Below, piece after piece: positions 1 through 7,192 of a DNA stretch of 40,577 nucleotides; the stretch's first letter is position 1; each line of letters begins with the position of its first letter. Source of the DNA: Yinghuangia seranimata (GTDB lineage: Bacteria; Actinomycetota; Actinomycetes; Streptomycetales; Streptomycetaceae). The position numbers and the translations under genes were made by a program. The stretch covers positions 1-40,577 of the forward strand of contig NZ_JASAOI010000009.1 in NCBI RefSeq assembly GCF_029953285.1, in the 5' to 3' direction. Below the pieces are notes generated by a model. It did not search any database and had not been told where the DNA came from. It worked only from the letters and a program-made list of their open reading frames with translations.

Positions 1-345
1 GTTCGGCCGCCCCAATGCCCGGATTTGGTGCGATATGAGACCCATGGAGCCCGGTCACCGGTCGTCAAAGGTGGTCGCCCGCCCCACGCTGGGACCGCAG
101 CCCGGCGACGCGAAGCACGCATTGCGCCTCCACACCGCCTCCCCCTCCCGATAGTTGCCGCGGTTTTAAGCGCGGCCGGGCGCCTGTCAAGGCGCCCCCA
201 CCACCCCGGGACAGGCCACCTGTCGAGGACCGGTCCACCGCGCCTTGACAGGCGACCGGCCGCGCGGACAATCCCCAATCGGGAGGGGGAGATGGCCGCC
301 GCCGACATGCAGGTCCGGGACGGTGCATGGTCTTCGACGTCCACG
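1..345 (-). repeat. Palindromic dispersed element, copy 1 (left end cut by window)
   Basis: The core at 138-292 is a long imperfect inverted repeat. Its outer arms (CTCCCCCTCCCGAT at 139-152, complement at 278-291) and inner arms (CGCCTGTCAAGGCG at 181-194, CGCCTTGACAGGCG at 241-254) are perfect. A conserved tail lies at about 95-137, and similarity to copy 3 runs from about base 2 to 345, so the repeat probably continues past the window start. Read on the minus strand the order is core then tail, 86 bases after the stop of the minus-strand gene that ends at 379. The plus strand carries TTGACA (245-250), 16 bases, then GACAAT (267-272), a possible promoter aimed back at that gene. No convincing protein is encoded here. 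Confidence 0.8.
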
Positions 346-378
346 CCCCAACGACAAGCCCACCCCGGCAAGCCCGGG

Positions 379-1158
379 CTACTCCGCCTGATCCACCAGC
401 CCCGCCCGCAATCGCTTGAGGTGCTGTCGCGTCGTCACCGCTATCACCAGCAGCGCAGGCAGCACGCCCACCGCCTGTATCCATGCCACCGACATCAGCC
501 AGCGGGCCTCCGCGATCGCCCCGTCGATCTTGACGTCCGCGGGCACGCGAGCCGGCTCCCCCATCGCGATCACCATCCGCTCGAACCACGTTCCTACGAG
601 CACCAGGAACATCGGGACGGCGAGCCATATCGGCCGGATCATGGTGCGCCGCGCCTCCCGCGTCCATGGGGATGCGTGGCCGGCGGCCGTCGACGAAGCG
701 GCTCCGTTGCGTCGTCTCCTGAACGGAACCACGGCAGGGGCCGACGAGCCGTACCACGCTTCCCGGTTCCGGGTCACGAGCACCGCCCACCAGGCGATGA
801 GGGCGCATGCGCACAGCGTCGTCCCCATCACCAGCAGGTCGGCCGTCCTCGCGTCCACGCTGGGTTCCGGGGCGAGATCCCACCGCGCCTGCAGAGTCGT
901 GCGTTCGCTCGCCTCGTCGATGCGGGACGCCAGCTCGGCGCGCCAGGACCGATAGGCCCTGTAGACGTTCAGGTTCGCGAGAGCCACTGCCAGCCACGCC
1001 GCGGCGGCGGCCGCGGCGATGATCCGCATGCGCTTCGGGGTCGCGGGCCTCGGCGGCGGAGGGACCACCACCCAGCCGGACGGCCCTCGGCGCCACGACG
1101 CTCCTTGCGGCGTCCACGCCGGGCGTCCCTGCGGCTCCCCGGTCCCGTGATCCGACAC
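379..1158 (-). CDS. Putative multi-pass membrane protein
   Basis: The predicted protein has about 259 residues. A Gly/Pro/Arg/Trp-rich cytoplasmic-looking leader ends in PPPPRP, and four hydrophobic segments follow (RIIAAAAAAAWLAVAL, LLVMGTTLCACALIAWWAVL, IWLAVPMFLVLVGTW and WIQAVGVLPALLVIAV). A basic loop separates the second and third. The proline-rich leader plus four helices resembles DUF4328-type actinobacterial membrane proteins, but no diagnostic motif was found. I chose the GTG at 1158 because GGCGGGGG precedes it at good spacing; an ATG at 1212 would add 18 residues. A terminator at 1300-1344 separates it from the lipase gene upstream. Palindromic element copy 1 lies 86 bases after the stop. 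Function unknown. Confidence 0.7.
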   Translation of the reverse strand: MSDHGTGEPQGRPAWTPQGASWRRGPSGWVVVPPPPRPATPKRMRIIAAAAAAAWLAVALANLNVYRAYRSWRAELASRIDEASERTTLQARWDLAPEPSVDARTADLLVMGTTLCACALIAWWAVLVTRNREAWYGSSAPAVVPFRRRRNGAASSTAAGHASPWTREARRTMIRPIWLAVPMFLVLVGTWFERMVIAMGEPARVPADVKIDGAIAEARWLMSVAWIQAVGVLPALLVIAVTTRQHLKRLRAGLVDQAE

Positions 1159-1299
1159 GTCCACCCCCGCCTCGAAGCCCCCTCTCAGGCAAGGATCCTG
1201 ACGCCCATTCATACCCACCAGCCGGTTGACGCCTTCGTGCGCCAACCGTCACCGTCCCGCGATCCCCCCGGCCGCCGAGAAGGCCGCCGTCGCGAAAGG

Positions 1300-1344
1300 C
1301 GACGGCGCCGCAGGCCCCTGAGCGGGGGGCCTGCGGCGCCGTCG
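1300..1344 (-). terminator. Strong hairpin terminator of the SGNH lipase gene
   Basis: A perfect 19-bp inverted repeat (CGACGGCGCCGCAGGCCCC at 1300-1318 and its complement at 1326-1344) encloses a 7-base loop. It begins 55 bases after the lipase stop. There is no U tract, which is usual for actinomycete terminators. Confidence 0.85.
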
Positions 1345-1399
1345 TGGTGGGCCGCCTGGCGGTGCGGCGTGGTGTGGCGGCCCCGGCGGCGGCCGGCGG

Positions 1400-2335
1400 T
1401 CAGCCGCCGATGGTCCGCAGCACCGCGTCGGCCATCACCCGTTCGCCGGTCGCGTTCGGGTGGAACGGCACGGCCGGGGAGCCCGGCAGGGTGCCTTCGA
1501 TCCAGCGGTCGGCGGAGCACACGTCGTGGCCCTTGGTCGGCGTGAGGGTGTCGACGTACGCCGCGCCGTTCGCCGCGGCCGTGTCGGCCAGCATGGTGTT
1601 GAGCCGGCCGAGGATCCCGCGCAGGTACTCGACGTCCCCGACGGTCACCGGCTGCTTCAGCAGGCAGTCCCACGCGTCGTCGGGCAGCACCGACGGGTAG
1701 CCCACGAGCACGATCTTGGCGTGCGGCGCCTTCGCGTGGATCTGCCGGATGACGGACGCGATCTGCGGCGCCGCCCCGTTGATGCGGTCGACGAGGGTGT
1801 CGTGCCCCCACGTCCAGGACCAGCTGCCCCAGTCCCAGTGGCCGTCCGCGTAGTGGTCCTTGCACGGGGTACCGAGCGGGTTGACGACCGCGCCCGCGAT
1901 GCACGTCGCGATGACGTCGCCGATTCCGAGGTCGGACGTGCCGAGGTCGTTGCCGCCGATGCCGAGCGTCACGAGATCCGTGTCGGCCGAAACGGCGTTC
2001 AGCTGTGCGTCGTTGACCTTGATGAACGCGTCGTATTGGTCCTCGTTCATATCGGCGACCTTGGCCGCCGCGCAGGTGACGTCGCGGTAGTTGGAGACGC
2101 CGAGCGAGGCCGCGACGAGGTGCCCGTAGTTGTGGTCGGAACGCAGGCACAGCCCCGCCGACTGGCTCGGCACGCCGGCGCCGGCCGCGTACGAGTCGCC
2201 GAGCGCGACGTAGTTCCGGTACGCGGCCGAGCCGGCCGCGTCGGCGGCCGCGACCGGTCCGACCAGCGCGGACGCCGCCGCGAGGGCTATGGCGCCGAGC
2301 AGGACGGTGGTGCGCTTGCGGACGGATGTGAGCAC
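1400..2335 (-). CDS. Secreted SGNH/GDSL-family lipase or esterase
   Basis: The 311-residue protein starts with a signal peptide: Lys/Arg at 6-8, a hydrophobic stretch at 11-28, and Ala-rich cleavage sites at about 30-34. SGNH blocks follow in order: ALGDSYAAG with nucleophile Ser48, GIGGND with Asn129, and PFHPN with catalytic His292. Cys63 and Cys88 sit where Streptomyces extracellular lipases form a disulfide. The family hydrolyses esters of fatty acids or other acyl groups outside the cell. The GTG start is supported by GGGAGGA four bases upstream. The gene appears monocistronic, with a terminator behind it and a dyad candidate operator at 2407-2420. The substrate cannot be told from sequence. 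Confidence 0.92.
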   Translation of the reverse strand: MLTSVRKRTTVLLGAIALAAASALVGPVAAADAAGSAAYRNYVALGDSYAAGAGVPSQSAGLCLRSDHNYGHLVAASLGVSNYRDVTCAAAKVADMNEDQYDAFIKVNDAQLNAVSADTDLVTLGIGGNDLGTSDLGIGDVIATCIAGAVVNPLGTPCKDHYADGHWDWGSWSWTWGHDTLVDRINGAAPQIASVIRQIHAKAPHAKIVLVGYPSVLPDDAWDCLLKQPVTVGDVEYLRGILGRLNTMLADTAAANGAAYVDTLTPTKGHDVCSADRWIEGTLPGSPAVPFHPNATGERVMADAVLRTIGG

Positions 2336-2406
2336 GGTTCCTCCCGGGGGCGGGGAACGGGGCGGGACGGAGCGGGCATGCGGCGGAGCGACTACCGGCG
2401 AGTAAG

Positions 2407-2420
2407 TTACTTCCAGGTAA
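2407..2420. promoter_or_regulatory. Candidate dyad operator upstream of the lipase gene
   Basis: TTACTTCCAGGTAA is an imperfect palindrome (TTAC/GTAA ends) about 72 bases upstream of the lipase start, in a locally AT-rich stretch. TTAC-N6-GTAA dyads are typical of TetR-type operators, but no such regulator is adjacent. Low confidence. Confidence 0.3.
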
Positions 2421-2590
2421 ACGAGGAGTCCAGTAATTCGACACGCGAATTCGCAAAGATTTCCTCGCAGTTCGCCCGAGCCCGCCCGACGGGATTCCGC
2501 TCCGCTCCGGAGCGAATCGGATTACGCATTTCGCGCCACGGCGGAGCGAAAAGGAAATCGCGGGATGCGGAAATTCGCTGGGGCGCACGG

Positions 2591-2660
2591 GAGTTCCGGC
2601 GGAGTCCGGCCGGAGTTCCGGGCCGAGTTCCGGGCCGAGTTCCGGGCCGAGTTCCGGACG
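2591..2660. repeat. 12-bp tandem repeat, about 6 units
   Basis: The unit GAGTTCCGGGCC occurs exactly at 2613, 2625 and 2637, with a variant at 2649 and two decayed units at 2591-2612. It lies in the 417-base divergent spacer (2336-2752) between the lipase and Nudix genes. Apart from this repeat and the dyad at 2407-2420, that spacer is a relatively AT-rich stretch (about 2400-2580) with no credible gene. Confidence 0.85.
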
Positions 2661-2752
2661 CGGCCGATCCGGCGTCCCGACGGTTGGTCGGGGCGGCTGT
2701 TCCGGCGGGGTGTCCGCACCATCCCTTCGACGTCCCCGCCTACGCTGGCGCG

Positions 2753-3355
2753 ATGGGAATCACCGAGTTCGCCGCGATGGCGCGGGAGAGGCTGGCGGCG
2801 TTCCGCCCGGCCGAGGTGGCCGCCGGGCGGCGGGCCGCCGTGGTGCTGTGCGTCGTCGAGCGGGAGGGCGCACTGTCGGTGGTCGTCATCAAGCGCGCCT
2901 ACCGGGGCCGGAACGCCGGGCAGTGGGGCCTCCCCGGCGGCCGTGTGGAGGACGGGGAGACCGCCGTCGCGGCCGGCTTGCGCGAACTCGCCGAAGAGGT
3001 GGGCCTGGAGCTTCCGCCGGACGCGGTGCTCGGCCGGCTCGACGACTTCCCCGCCGCGTCCGGATTCGCCATCACCCCCATCGTGGCGTCGACCGCGGAC
3101 CCCGCCAGGCTCGTCCCCAACCACGAGGTGCACGCCGTCCACCTGGTCACACTGGACCGGCTCGCCGCCGACGACACGCCCTACTGGGAGCCGCAGCCCA
3201 CCGGCTCGCCGCTCCTCCAGATGCGCCTCAAGCCCGACATGACCATCCACGCCCCGACGGGCGCCATGCTCTGGCAGTTCCGCGAAGTGGTCCTCCTCGA
3301 CCGGCCCGAGACCCGTGTGGCCGACCTCCTGCAGCCTGACTGGACGCGGTACTGA
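2753..3355 (+). CDS. NUDIX hydrolase
   Basis: The 200-residue protein has a complete Nudix box, G63-x5-E69-x7-R77-E78-L-x-E81-E82-x-G84, with the PGG turn just before it. Nudix enzymes cleave a nucleoside diphosphate linked to another group and bind Mg2+ through the box glutamates. The region after the box (ASGFAITPIVA) resembles CoA-pyrophosphatase-type Nudix proteins, and a CoA-transferase gene follows, but substrate assignment is only suggestive. The ATG at 2753 has no Shine-Dalgarno; TACGCT ends 6 bases upstream, so transcription may be leaderless. It is probably the first gene of a three-gene run with the next two. Confidence 0.88.
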   Translation: MGITEFAAMARERLAAFRPAEVAAGRRAAVVLCVVEREGALSVVVIKRAYRGRNAGQWGLPGGRVEDGETAVAAGLRELAEEVGLELPPDAVLGRLDDFPAASGFAITPIVASTADPARLVPNHEVHAVHLVTLDRLAADDTPYWEPQPTGSPLLQMRLKPDMTIHAPTGAMLWQFREVVLLDRPETRVADLLQPDWTRY

Positions 3356-3387
3356 ACCGCCGGGCGCACTGGGCCCTTTCGGGCGGC

Positions 3388-4611
3388 ATGGCGCTGACCG
3401 GACGTCCGGACGGGCCGCCGCTCGTCCCGGCCTCGGGCGGCGACCCGGCGGCGTGGCTGACGCGTGAGCTCGGCCGGTTCCGGGAGACCGCCGAGCGCTG
3501 CGGCCTGCCGGCCACCGCCGCCGGGCCGCTCCCGGACTGCCGCCTGCTCGGCGAGCGGGCGGCTCTCGGGGGCTTTGTGCGGCAAGGGCGTTCGTCGCCC
3601 GGCGGGGCCTTCCGGCTGATGCGCGCGGGTGACGGCGGGTGGCTGGGAATCAACCTCGCGCGGGCCTGCGACGCCGCCTCCGTGCCGGCTCTGACCGAGG
3701 GCGCCGTGGCCGAGCCTTCGCTTCGGGATCGCGACTGGGCGCCGCTCGAAGCCTGGGTCGGCACCCGCACCGCACGGGAGGTCTGCGAGCGGGCGCTGCT
3801 GTTGGAGATCCCGGCGGCCCGGGTTCCGGACGATCCGTCGGTTCCCCGACAGGACAGTGATGTTCCGATCGCCATCGGACCTCGCGCCCAGCCGCCCGCG
3901 CCCGGCGTGCCGCCGCTGGTCATCGACCTGTCCGCGCTCTGGGCCGGTCCGCTGTGCGCCCACCTGCTCGGGCTCGCCGGCGCCAGCGTCGTCAAGGTCG
4001 AGAGCACGCGACGGCCGGACGGCGCGCGGTTCGGGCCGGCCGCGTTCTACGACCTGCTGCACGCGGGACATGCGTCGGTCGCCTTCGACTTCGCGAATCC
4101 GGATGAAGTCGTTCTGTTGAAAGCCCTGTTGGCCCAGGCCGACATCGTCGTCGAAGCGTCGCGGCCACGGGCGCTCGCACGGCTCGGCATACGACCCGAG
4201 GATGTCGCCGCCCGTCGGCCCGGGCCGACCTGGGTGTCGGTCACGGCGTTCGGACGCACCGGCCCCGGGGCCGACCGGCCCGGCTTCGGCGACGACGTCG
4301 CCGTGGCGGCGGGCCTGTTCGCGCGGGACGCCGACGGAACGCCGCTGGTCTGCGGCGACGCCCTCGCCGATCCGCTGACGGGCGTGCGGGCCGCCGTCGC
4401 CGCGCTGAACGCCTACGCGGGCGGCGGCGGGGTGCTGCTCGATGTGGCGATGTCCGATGTGGCGGCAGAGGCGGCGGCGTTCTCCGGCGGCAGTGGGCGG
4501 ACCGCTGAACCCGCTTGTGCAGCACCACCGTTCGCCCGTTCTCCCTCCGCTGCCGCCCGCCCGCTCGGCGCCGACACCGACGCCGTCCTCAAGGAGTTCG
4601 ATCTACGGTGA
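3388..4611 (+). CDS. CaiB/BaiF-type (family III) CoA-transferase with permuted domain order
   Basis: The family moves CoA between carboxylic acids. In this 407-residue protein the segment that is normally in the middle comes first: the MALTGRPDGPPL block, a segment around GDGGWLGINLARACD, and LEAWVGTRTAREVCERA ending near residue 150. The usual N-terminal Rossmann part then follows from about 170: VIDLSALWAGPLCAHLLGL, GASVVKVES, GRTGPGADRPGF, and ADPLTGVRAAVAAL at about 330. The C-terminus RPLGADTDAVLKEF matches the family end. Homology seems to extend a few codons upstream (HWALSGG) to a stop at 3337-3339, with only CTG codons as starts there. Its stop overlaps the next start (GTGA), indicating translational coupling. 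Confidence 0.82.
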   Translation: MALTGRPDGPPLVPASGGDPAAWLTRELGRFRETAERCGLPATAAGPLPDCRLLGERAALGGFVRQGRSSPGGAFRLMRAGDGGWLGINLARACDAASVPALTEGAVAEPSLRDRDWAPLEAWVGTRTAREVCERALLLEIPAARVPDDPSVPRQDSDVPIAIGPRAQPPAPGVPPLVIDLSALWAGPLCAHLLGLAGASVVKVESTRRPDGARFGPAAFYDLLHAGHASVAFDFANPDEVVLLKALLAQADIVVEASRPRALARLGIRPEDVAARRPGPTWVSVTAFGRTGPGADRPGFGDDVAVAAGLFARDADGTPLVCGDALADPLTGVRAAVAALNAYAGGGGVLLDVAMSDVAAEAAAFSGGSGRTAEPACAAPPFARSPSAAARPLGADTDAVLKEFDLR

Positions 4612-6077
4612 CCGACTCCCCCAGCCCCCGCCTCGTACTGCGCGACGTCGAACTGGACGGCGTGCGCCGCTGCGACGTCGCGATCGCCGACGGGCGCATC
4701 GCCGAGATCTCTCGGGCGCCCGGCGACATCGCCCCGACGGCCGCGGACGAACTCGTGGACGGGCGCGGGGGTGCGCTCATCTGGGGTCTCGCCGACCACC
4801 ACACCCACCTGCACGCGCTCGCGGCCGCCATGGCGTCCGTCTCCTGCGGCCCGCCGAAGGTCACGACCGCCGACGCGCTGGCCGACAGGCTGCGCGACGC
4901 CCTGCCGGGCGCCGACGGCTGGGTGCGCGGTGTCGGCTACCACCCGTCCGTCGCGGGCGAGTTGACGCGGGACCGTCTCGACGCGCTGCGCCCTGACGTC
5001 CCCGTCCGGATCCAGCACCGCAGCGGCGCGCTCTGGTACGTCAACTCGGCCGGCCTGCGCGCACTCGGCCTGGAAACCGAATCCGCGTCGGTCCGCCCCC
5101 TGCCTCCCGGCGTAGGCACCGACCGCGACGGCCGTCCCGACGGACGCCTGTGGGACCTCGACGCCTGGCTCCGCGAGCGCATCCCCTCCCGGCTCCCGGA
5201 CCTCGCCGAAGTCGGATGCCTGTACGCCTCGTTCGGTGTCACACACCTCACCGACGCGACGCCTGACCTCCCCGACGACAGTGTGCGCCACCTCGGCGAG
5301 GCTTCCCGCACCCGTTCGTTGCCGCAGGCGCTCACTCTCCTCGGCCTGCGGCCCGGCTCGTCCGTGTGGCGGGAAACACGCGACGGGCGCGTGCACTTCG
5401 GGGCGTCGAAGATCCACCCGCCGGACCACGACCCCTGGCCGTACGACCGCCTCCTCGCCCGCGTCCGCGAGCTCCGGGGCGAGGAGTACGCCAACGCGGT
5501 GGCCATCCACTGCGTCACGCGCGAGTCTCTGGTGCTGGCCCTGGCCGCGCTCGACGAGGCCGGCCCGCCGATGGTCGGCTTCGACCGGATCGAACACGCC
5601 GCCGTCGTCCCGGTCGAGCTGATCCCGCGTCTCGCCGCCAAGCGGCGCATGGTCGTCACACAGCCCGGCTTCGTCGCCGAGCGCGGCGACGCCTATGCGG
5701 CCGAGGTGGACCCGGCCGACCTGCCCGACCTGTACCGCTACCGCTCGCTCATCGAGGCGGGTGTGCGCGTCGGGCTGTCCAGCGACGCCCCGTACAGCGA
5801 CCCCGACCCGTGGCGGATCCTGCGCGCCGCCCGCGACCGCACTACACCGTCCGGCCGCGTGCTCGGGCCGGACGAACGGGTCACGGCCGCCACCGCCCTG
5901 AACAGCCTGACGAACCGAGGCCGTCCCTCCGCCCGTCCGCCGATCCCGTTCGAGGCGGGCTTCGTCGCCGACCTGTGCCTGTTCCACACACCGCTGGCCG
6001 CGGCGCTCGCCGACCCCCGTCGCGACCTCGTACGCATGACCATCTGCGCCGGCCTGATCGCCTACACGTCGTCCTGA
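4608..6077 (+). CDS. YtcJ-like metal-dependent amidohydrolase (amidohydrolase family 3)
   Basis: The 489-residue protein begins with the small beta domain typical of the family (VELDGVRRCDVAIADGRIAEI). The metal-binding motif DHHTHLHA follows at about 62-69. Later come HCVTRESL, RIEHAAVV with a conserved His, and SSDAPYSDPDPW with the catalytic Asp. Such enzymes hydrolyse amides, ureas or related bonds on small molecules in the cytoplasm. The GTG start at 4608 is set by AAGGAG at 4591-4596 and by overlap with the CoA-transferase stop. Together with that gene it probably acts in catabolism of an acyl-amide or acid; the substrate is unknown. The 3' end overlaps a decayed gene on the other strand. 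Confidence 0.88.
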   Translation: MTDSPSPRLVLRDVELDGVRRCDVAIADGRIAEISRAPGDIAPTAADELVDGRGGALIWGLADHHTHLHALAAAMASVSCGPPKVTTADALADRLRDALPGADGWVRGVGYHPSVAGELTRDRLDALRPDVPVRIQHRSGALWYVNSAGLRALGLETESASVRPLPPGVGTDRDGRPDGRLWDLDAWLRERIPSRLPDLAEVGCLYASFGVTHLTDATPDLPDDSVRHLGEASRTRSLPQALTLLGLRPGSSVWRETRDGRVHFGASKIHPPDHDPWPYDRLLARVRELRGEEYANAVAIHCVTRESLVLALAALDEAGPPMVGFDRIEHAAVVPVELIPRLAAKRRMVVTQPGFVAERGDAYAAEVDPADLPDLYRYRSLIEAGVRVGLSSDAPYSDPDPWRILRAARDRTTPSGRVLGPDERVTAATALNSLTNRGRPSARPPIPFEAGFVADLCLFHTPLAAALADPRRDLVRMTICAGLIAYTSS

Positions 6078-6332
6078 CCGTCCGTCACAGCACCGAGCAC
6101 CGAGCACCGGGAGGAGTTCGGCCTCCTCGTAGGCGAAGTGCGCCTCGAGTCCGGCGGCGACGGCGTCCAGCTCGGCGACGAGCGGCGCGGGGTCCGCGCC
6201 GCCGCGTTGGTTCCGCTCCATCGGGGAGGCGCGCCGTCGGCTTGCGAGCCGGCCGGCTGTGCTGCGGGCGGCCCGAAGCGTTGCGGCGGGGACTGCGCCT
6301 GGCTGCCCCTGCTCGGTCTGTTCCGTGGCCAC
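6062..6332 (-). pseudogene. Remnant of a hemerythrin HHE-domain gene
   Basis: The minus strand at about 6194-6089 encodes LVAELDAVAAGLEAHFAYEE followed by AELLPVLGA, the C-terminal helix of a hemerythrin-like domain with its HxxxE metal ligands. The N-terminal two thirds, with the other ligands, is missing. A 7-bp unit (AGCACCG on the plus strand) occurs three times in tandem at 6089-6109; removing one copy restores the frame to end LPVLGAVTDGQDDV at the TAG at 6062-6064. Intact proteins of this type bind a diiron centre and O2. The lost 5' end lies near palindromic element copy 2. The upstream limit at 6332 is the first ATG of the open frame, not real homology. Confidence 0.65.
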
Positions 6333-6380
6333 GGGCTAAGGATGGGCCGCACCGTCCCGGGGCTGCACCGCTGTCGGTGG

Positions 6381-6600
6381 CCTCCCGCCCCTCCCGCTTT
6401 CGATTTTCGCGCGGCCGACCCGCGCGTCAAGCCGCAGCATGGCCAACGCTGTTGAAGGCGGCCTGTCCCGTGCTTCAGGGGGCGGCTTGACCCGCGGGCC
6501 GTCCGCGCTGAACATCCTTGGCACCTGCGGGAGGGGCGGGAGGTGTGGCGCCGCTCCCTCGCTTCGCGTCGCCGGGCTGCGGTCCCAGCGTGGCGGGCGC
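6381..6600 (+). repeat. Palindromic dispersed element, copy 2 (complete core)
   Basis: The core at 6381-6543 has perfect 17-bp outer arms (CCTCCCGCCCCTCCCGC at 6381-6397, complement at 6527-6543). Its inner arms at 6409-6434 and 6483-6508 match at 23 of 26 positions and end GTCAAGCCG/CGGCTTGAC. The tail 6561-6600 (CTTCGCGTCGCCGGGCTGCG, then GTCCCAGCGTGG) is nearly identical, in reverse orientation, to the tail of copy 1. Compared with copies 1 and 3 the inner stem has GCCG/CGGC where they have GGCG/CGCC, so pairing is kept. It lies 3' of the amidohydrolase gene and points the same way. No protein-coding gene is seen at 6333-7192. Confidence 0.85.
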
Positions 6601-6693
6601 CCGGCGCTGCCGGTCGGTGTCGGCCGGGTGCCGGGACGGGTCGCGCCGCCGGGCCGCGGTCGCCGACCTCTCACCTCTCACTGACAACGGTTT

Positions 6694-6737
6694 TCAAAAG
6701 AACCAGATGGCAACATGTGGCCATTTGGTTCTTTTGA
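6694..6737. other. AT-rich 18-bp hairpin beside element copy 3
   Basis: TCAAAAGAACCAGATGGC (6694-6711) pairs with GCCATTTGGTTCTTTTGA (6720-6737) around an 8-base loop, AACATGTG, with only one mismatch (a possible G-U). Its base composition is far below the surrounding GC level. It sits about 20 bases before the start of detectable similarity between copies 3 and 1. The matching position for copy 1 would be just outside the window. It could be a terminator, a protein site or the end of a mobile unit. Confidence 0.7.
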
Positions 6738-6755
6738 CGCAAAGCCAATAAGGGA

Positions 6756-7130
6756 TTCGGCGCCCTAATGCCCGATTTGGTGCGATATGAGAACCGGGAA
6801 GCGCGGTCACCGGTCGTCAAAGGCGGTCGCCCGCCCGCCCCACGCTGGAACCGCAGCTCGGCAACGCAACGCACGCACTGCGCCTCCACACCGCCTCCCC
6901 CTCCCGATAGTTGCCGCGGTTTTAAGCGCGGCCGGGCGTCTGTCAAGGCGCCCCCACCACCACGCGACAGGCCACCTGTCCGTGGAAGATCCACCGCGCC
7001 TTGACAGGCGACCGGCCGCGCGGACAATCCAAAATCGGGAGGGGGAGATGGACACCGCCGGCAGACAGGCCAGGGGACCGTGCATGGCCGACGATCTCCA
7101 CGCCGCAACGACCGAGGCCCGCCCCGCACA
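6756..7130 (-). repeat. Palindromic dispersed element, copy 3
   Basis: The core at 6894-7048 has outer arms CCTCCCCCTCCCGAT (6894-6908) and ATCGGGAGGGGGAG (7034-7047). The inner arms are CGTCTGTCAAGGCG (6937-6950) and CGCCTTGACAGGCG (6997-7010), with one mismatch. Similarity with copy 1 covers the core, about 140 bases on the left and about 80 on the right, with scattered substitutions and small gaps, so the two are not a recent duplication. It lies 3' of the minus-strand gene ending at 7193, in the same core-then-tail orientation. TTGACA (7001-7006) and GACAAT (7023-7028), 16 bases apart, form a possible promoter pointing into that gene's 3' end. Confidence 0.85.
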
Positions 7131-7192
7131 TGCCGGCACGCTCGCACACCGACGGCGCGCCGCCGCAACGGTCCAGACCAACCCACCCCCGC

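Noticed and set aside
25-1545. Long plus-strand open frame of 506 codons
   Set aside because: It runs through the repeat element and antisense to two better-supported minus-strand genes. It has Arg/Pro-rich composition typical of GC-driven open frames and no domain.
4413-6332. Minus-strand open frame of 639 codons
   Set aside because: Most of it is antisense to the amidohydrolase and CoA-transferase genes. Only the first part (6062-6332) has homology-like content, reported as a hemerythrin remnant.
1-7130. Composite transposon bounded by element copies 1 and 3
   Set aside because: There is no transposase and no obvious target-site duplication, the copies are diverged, and both sit in the same orientation. 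Similar elements also occur at 6381 and 40477.
6671-7186. 171-codon minus-strand frame across element copy 3 and the AT-rich hairpin
   Set aside because: It consists entirely of repeat DNA. Both strands of the palindrome translate similarly, which explains its gene-like appearance.
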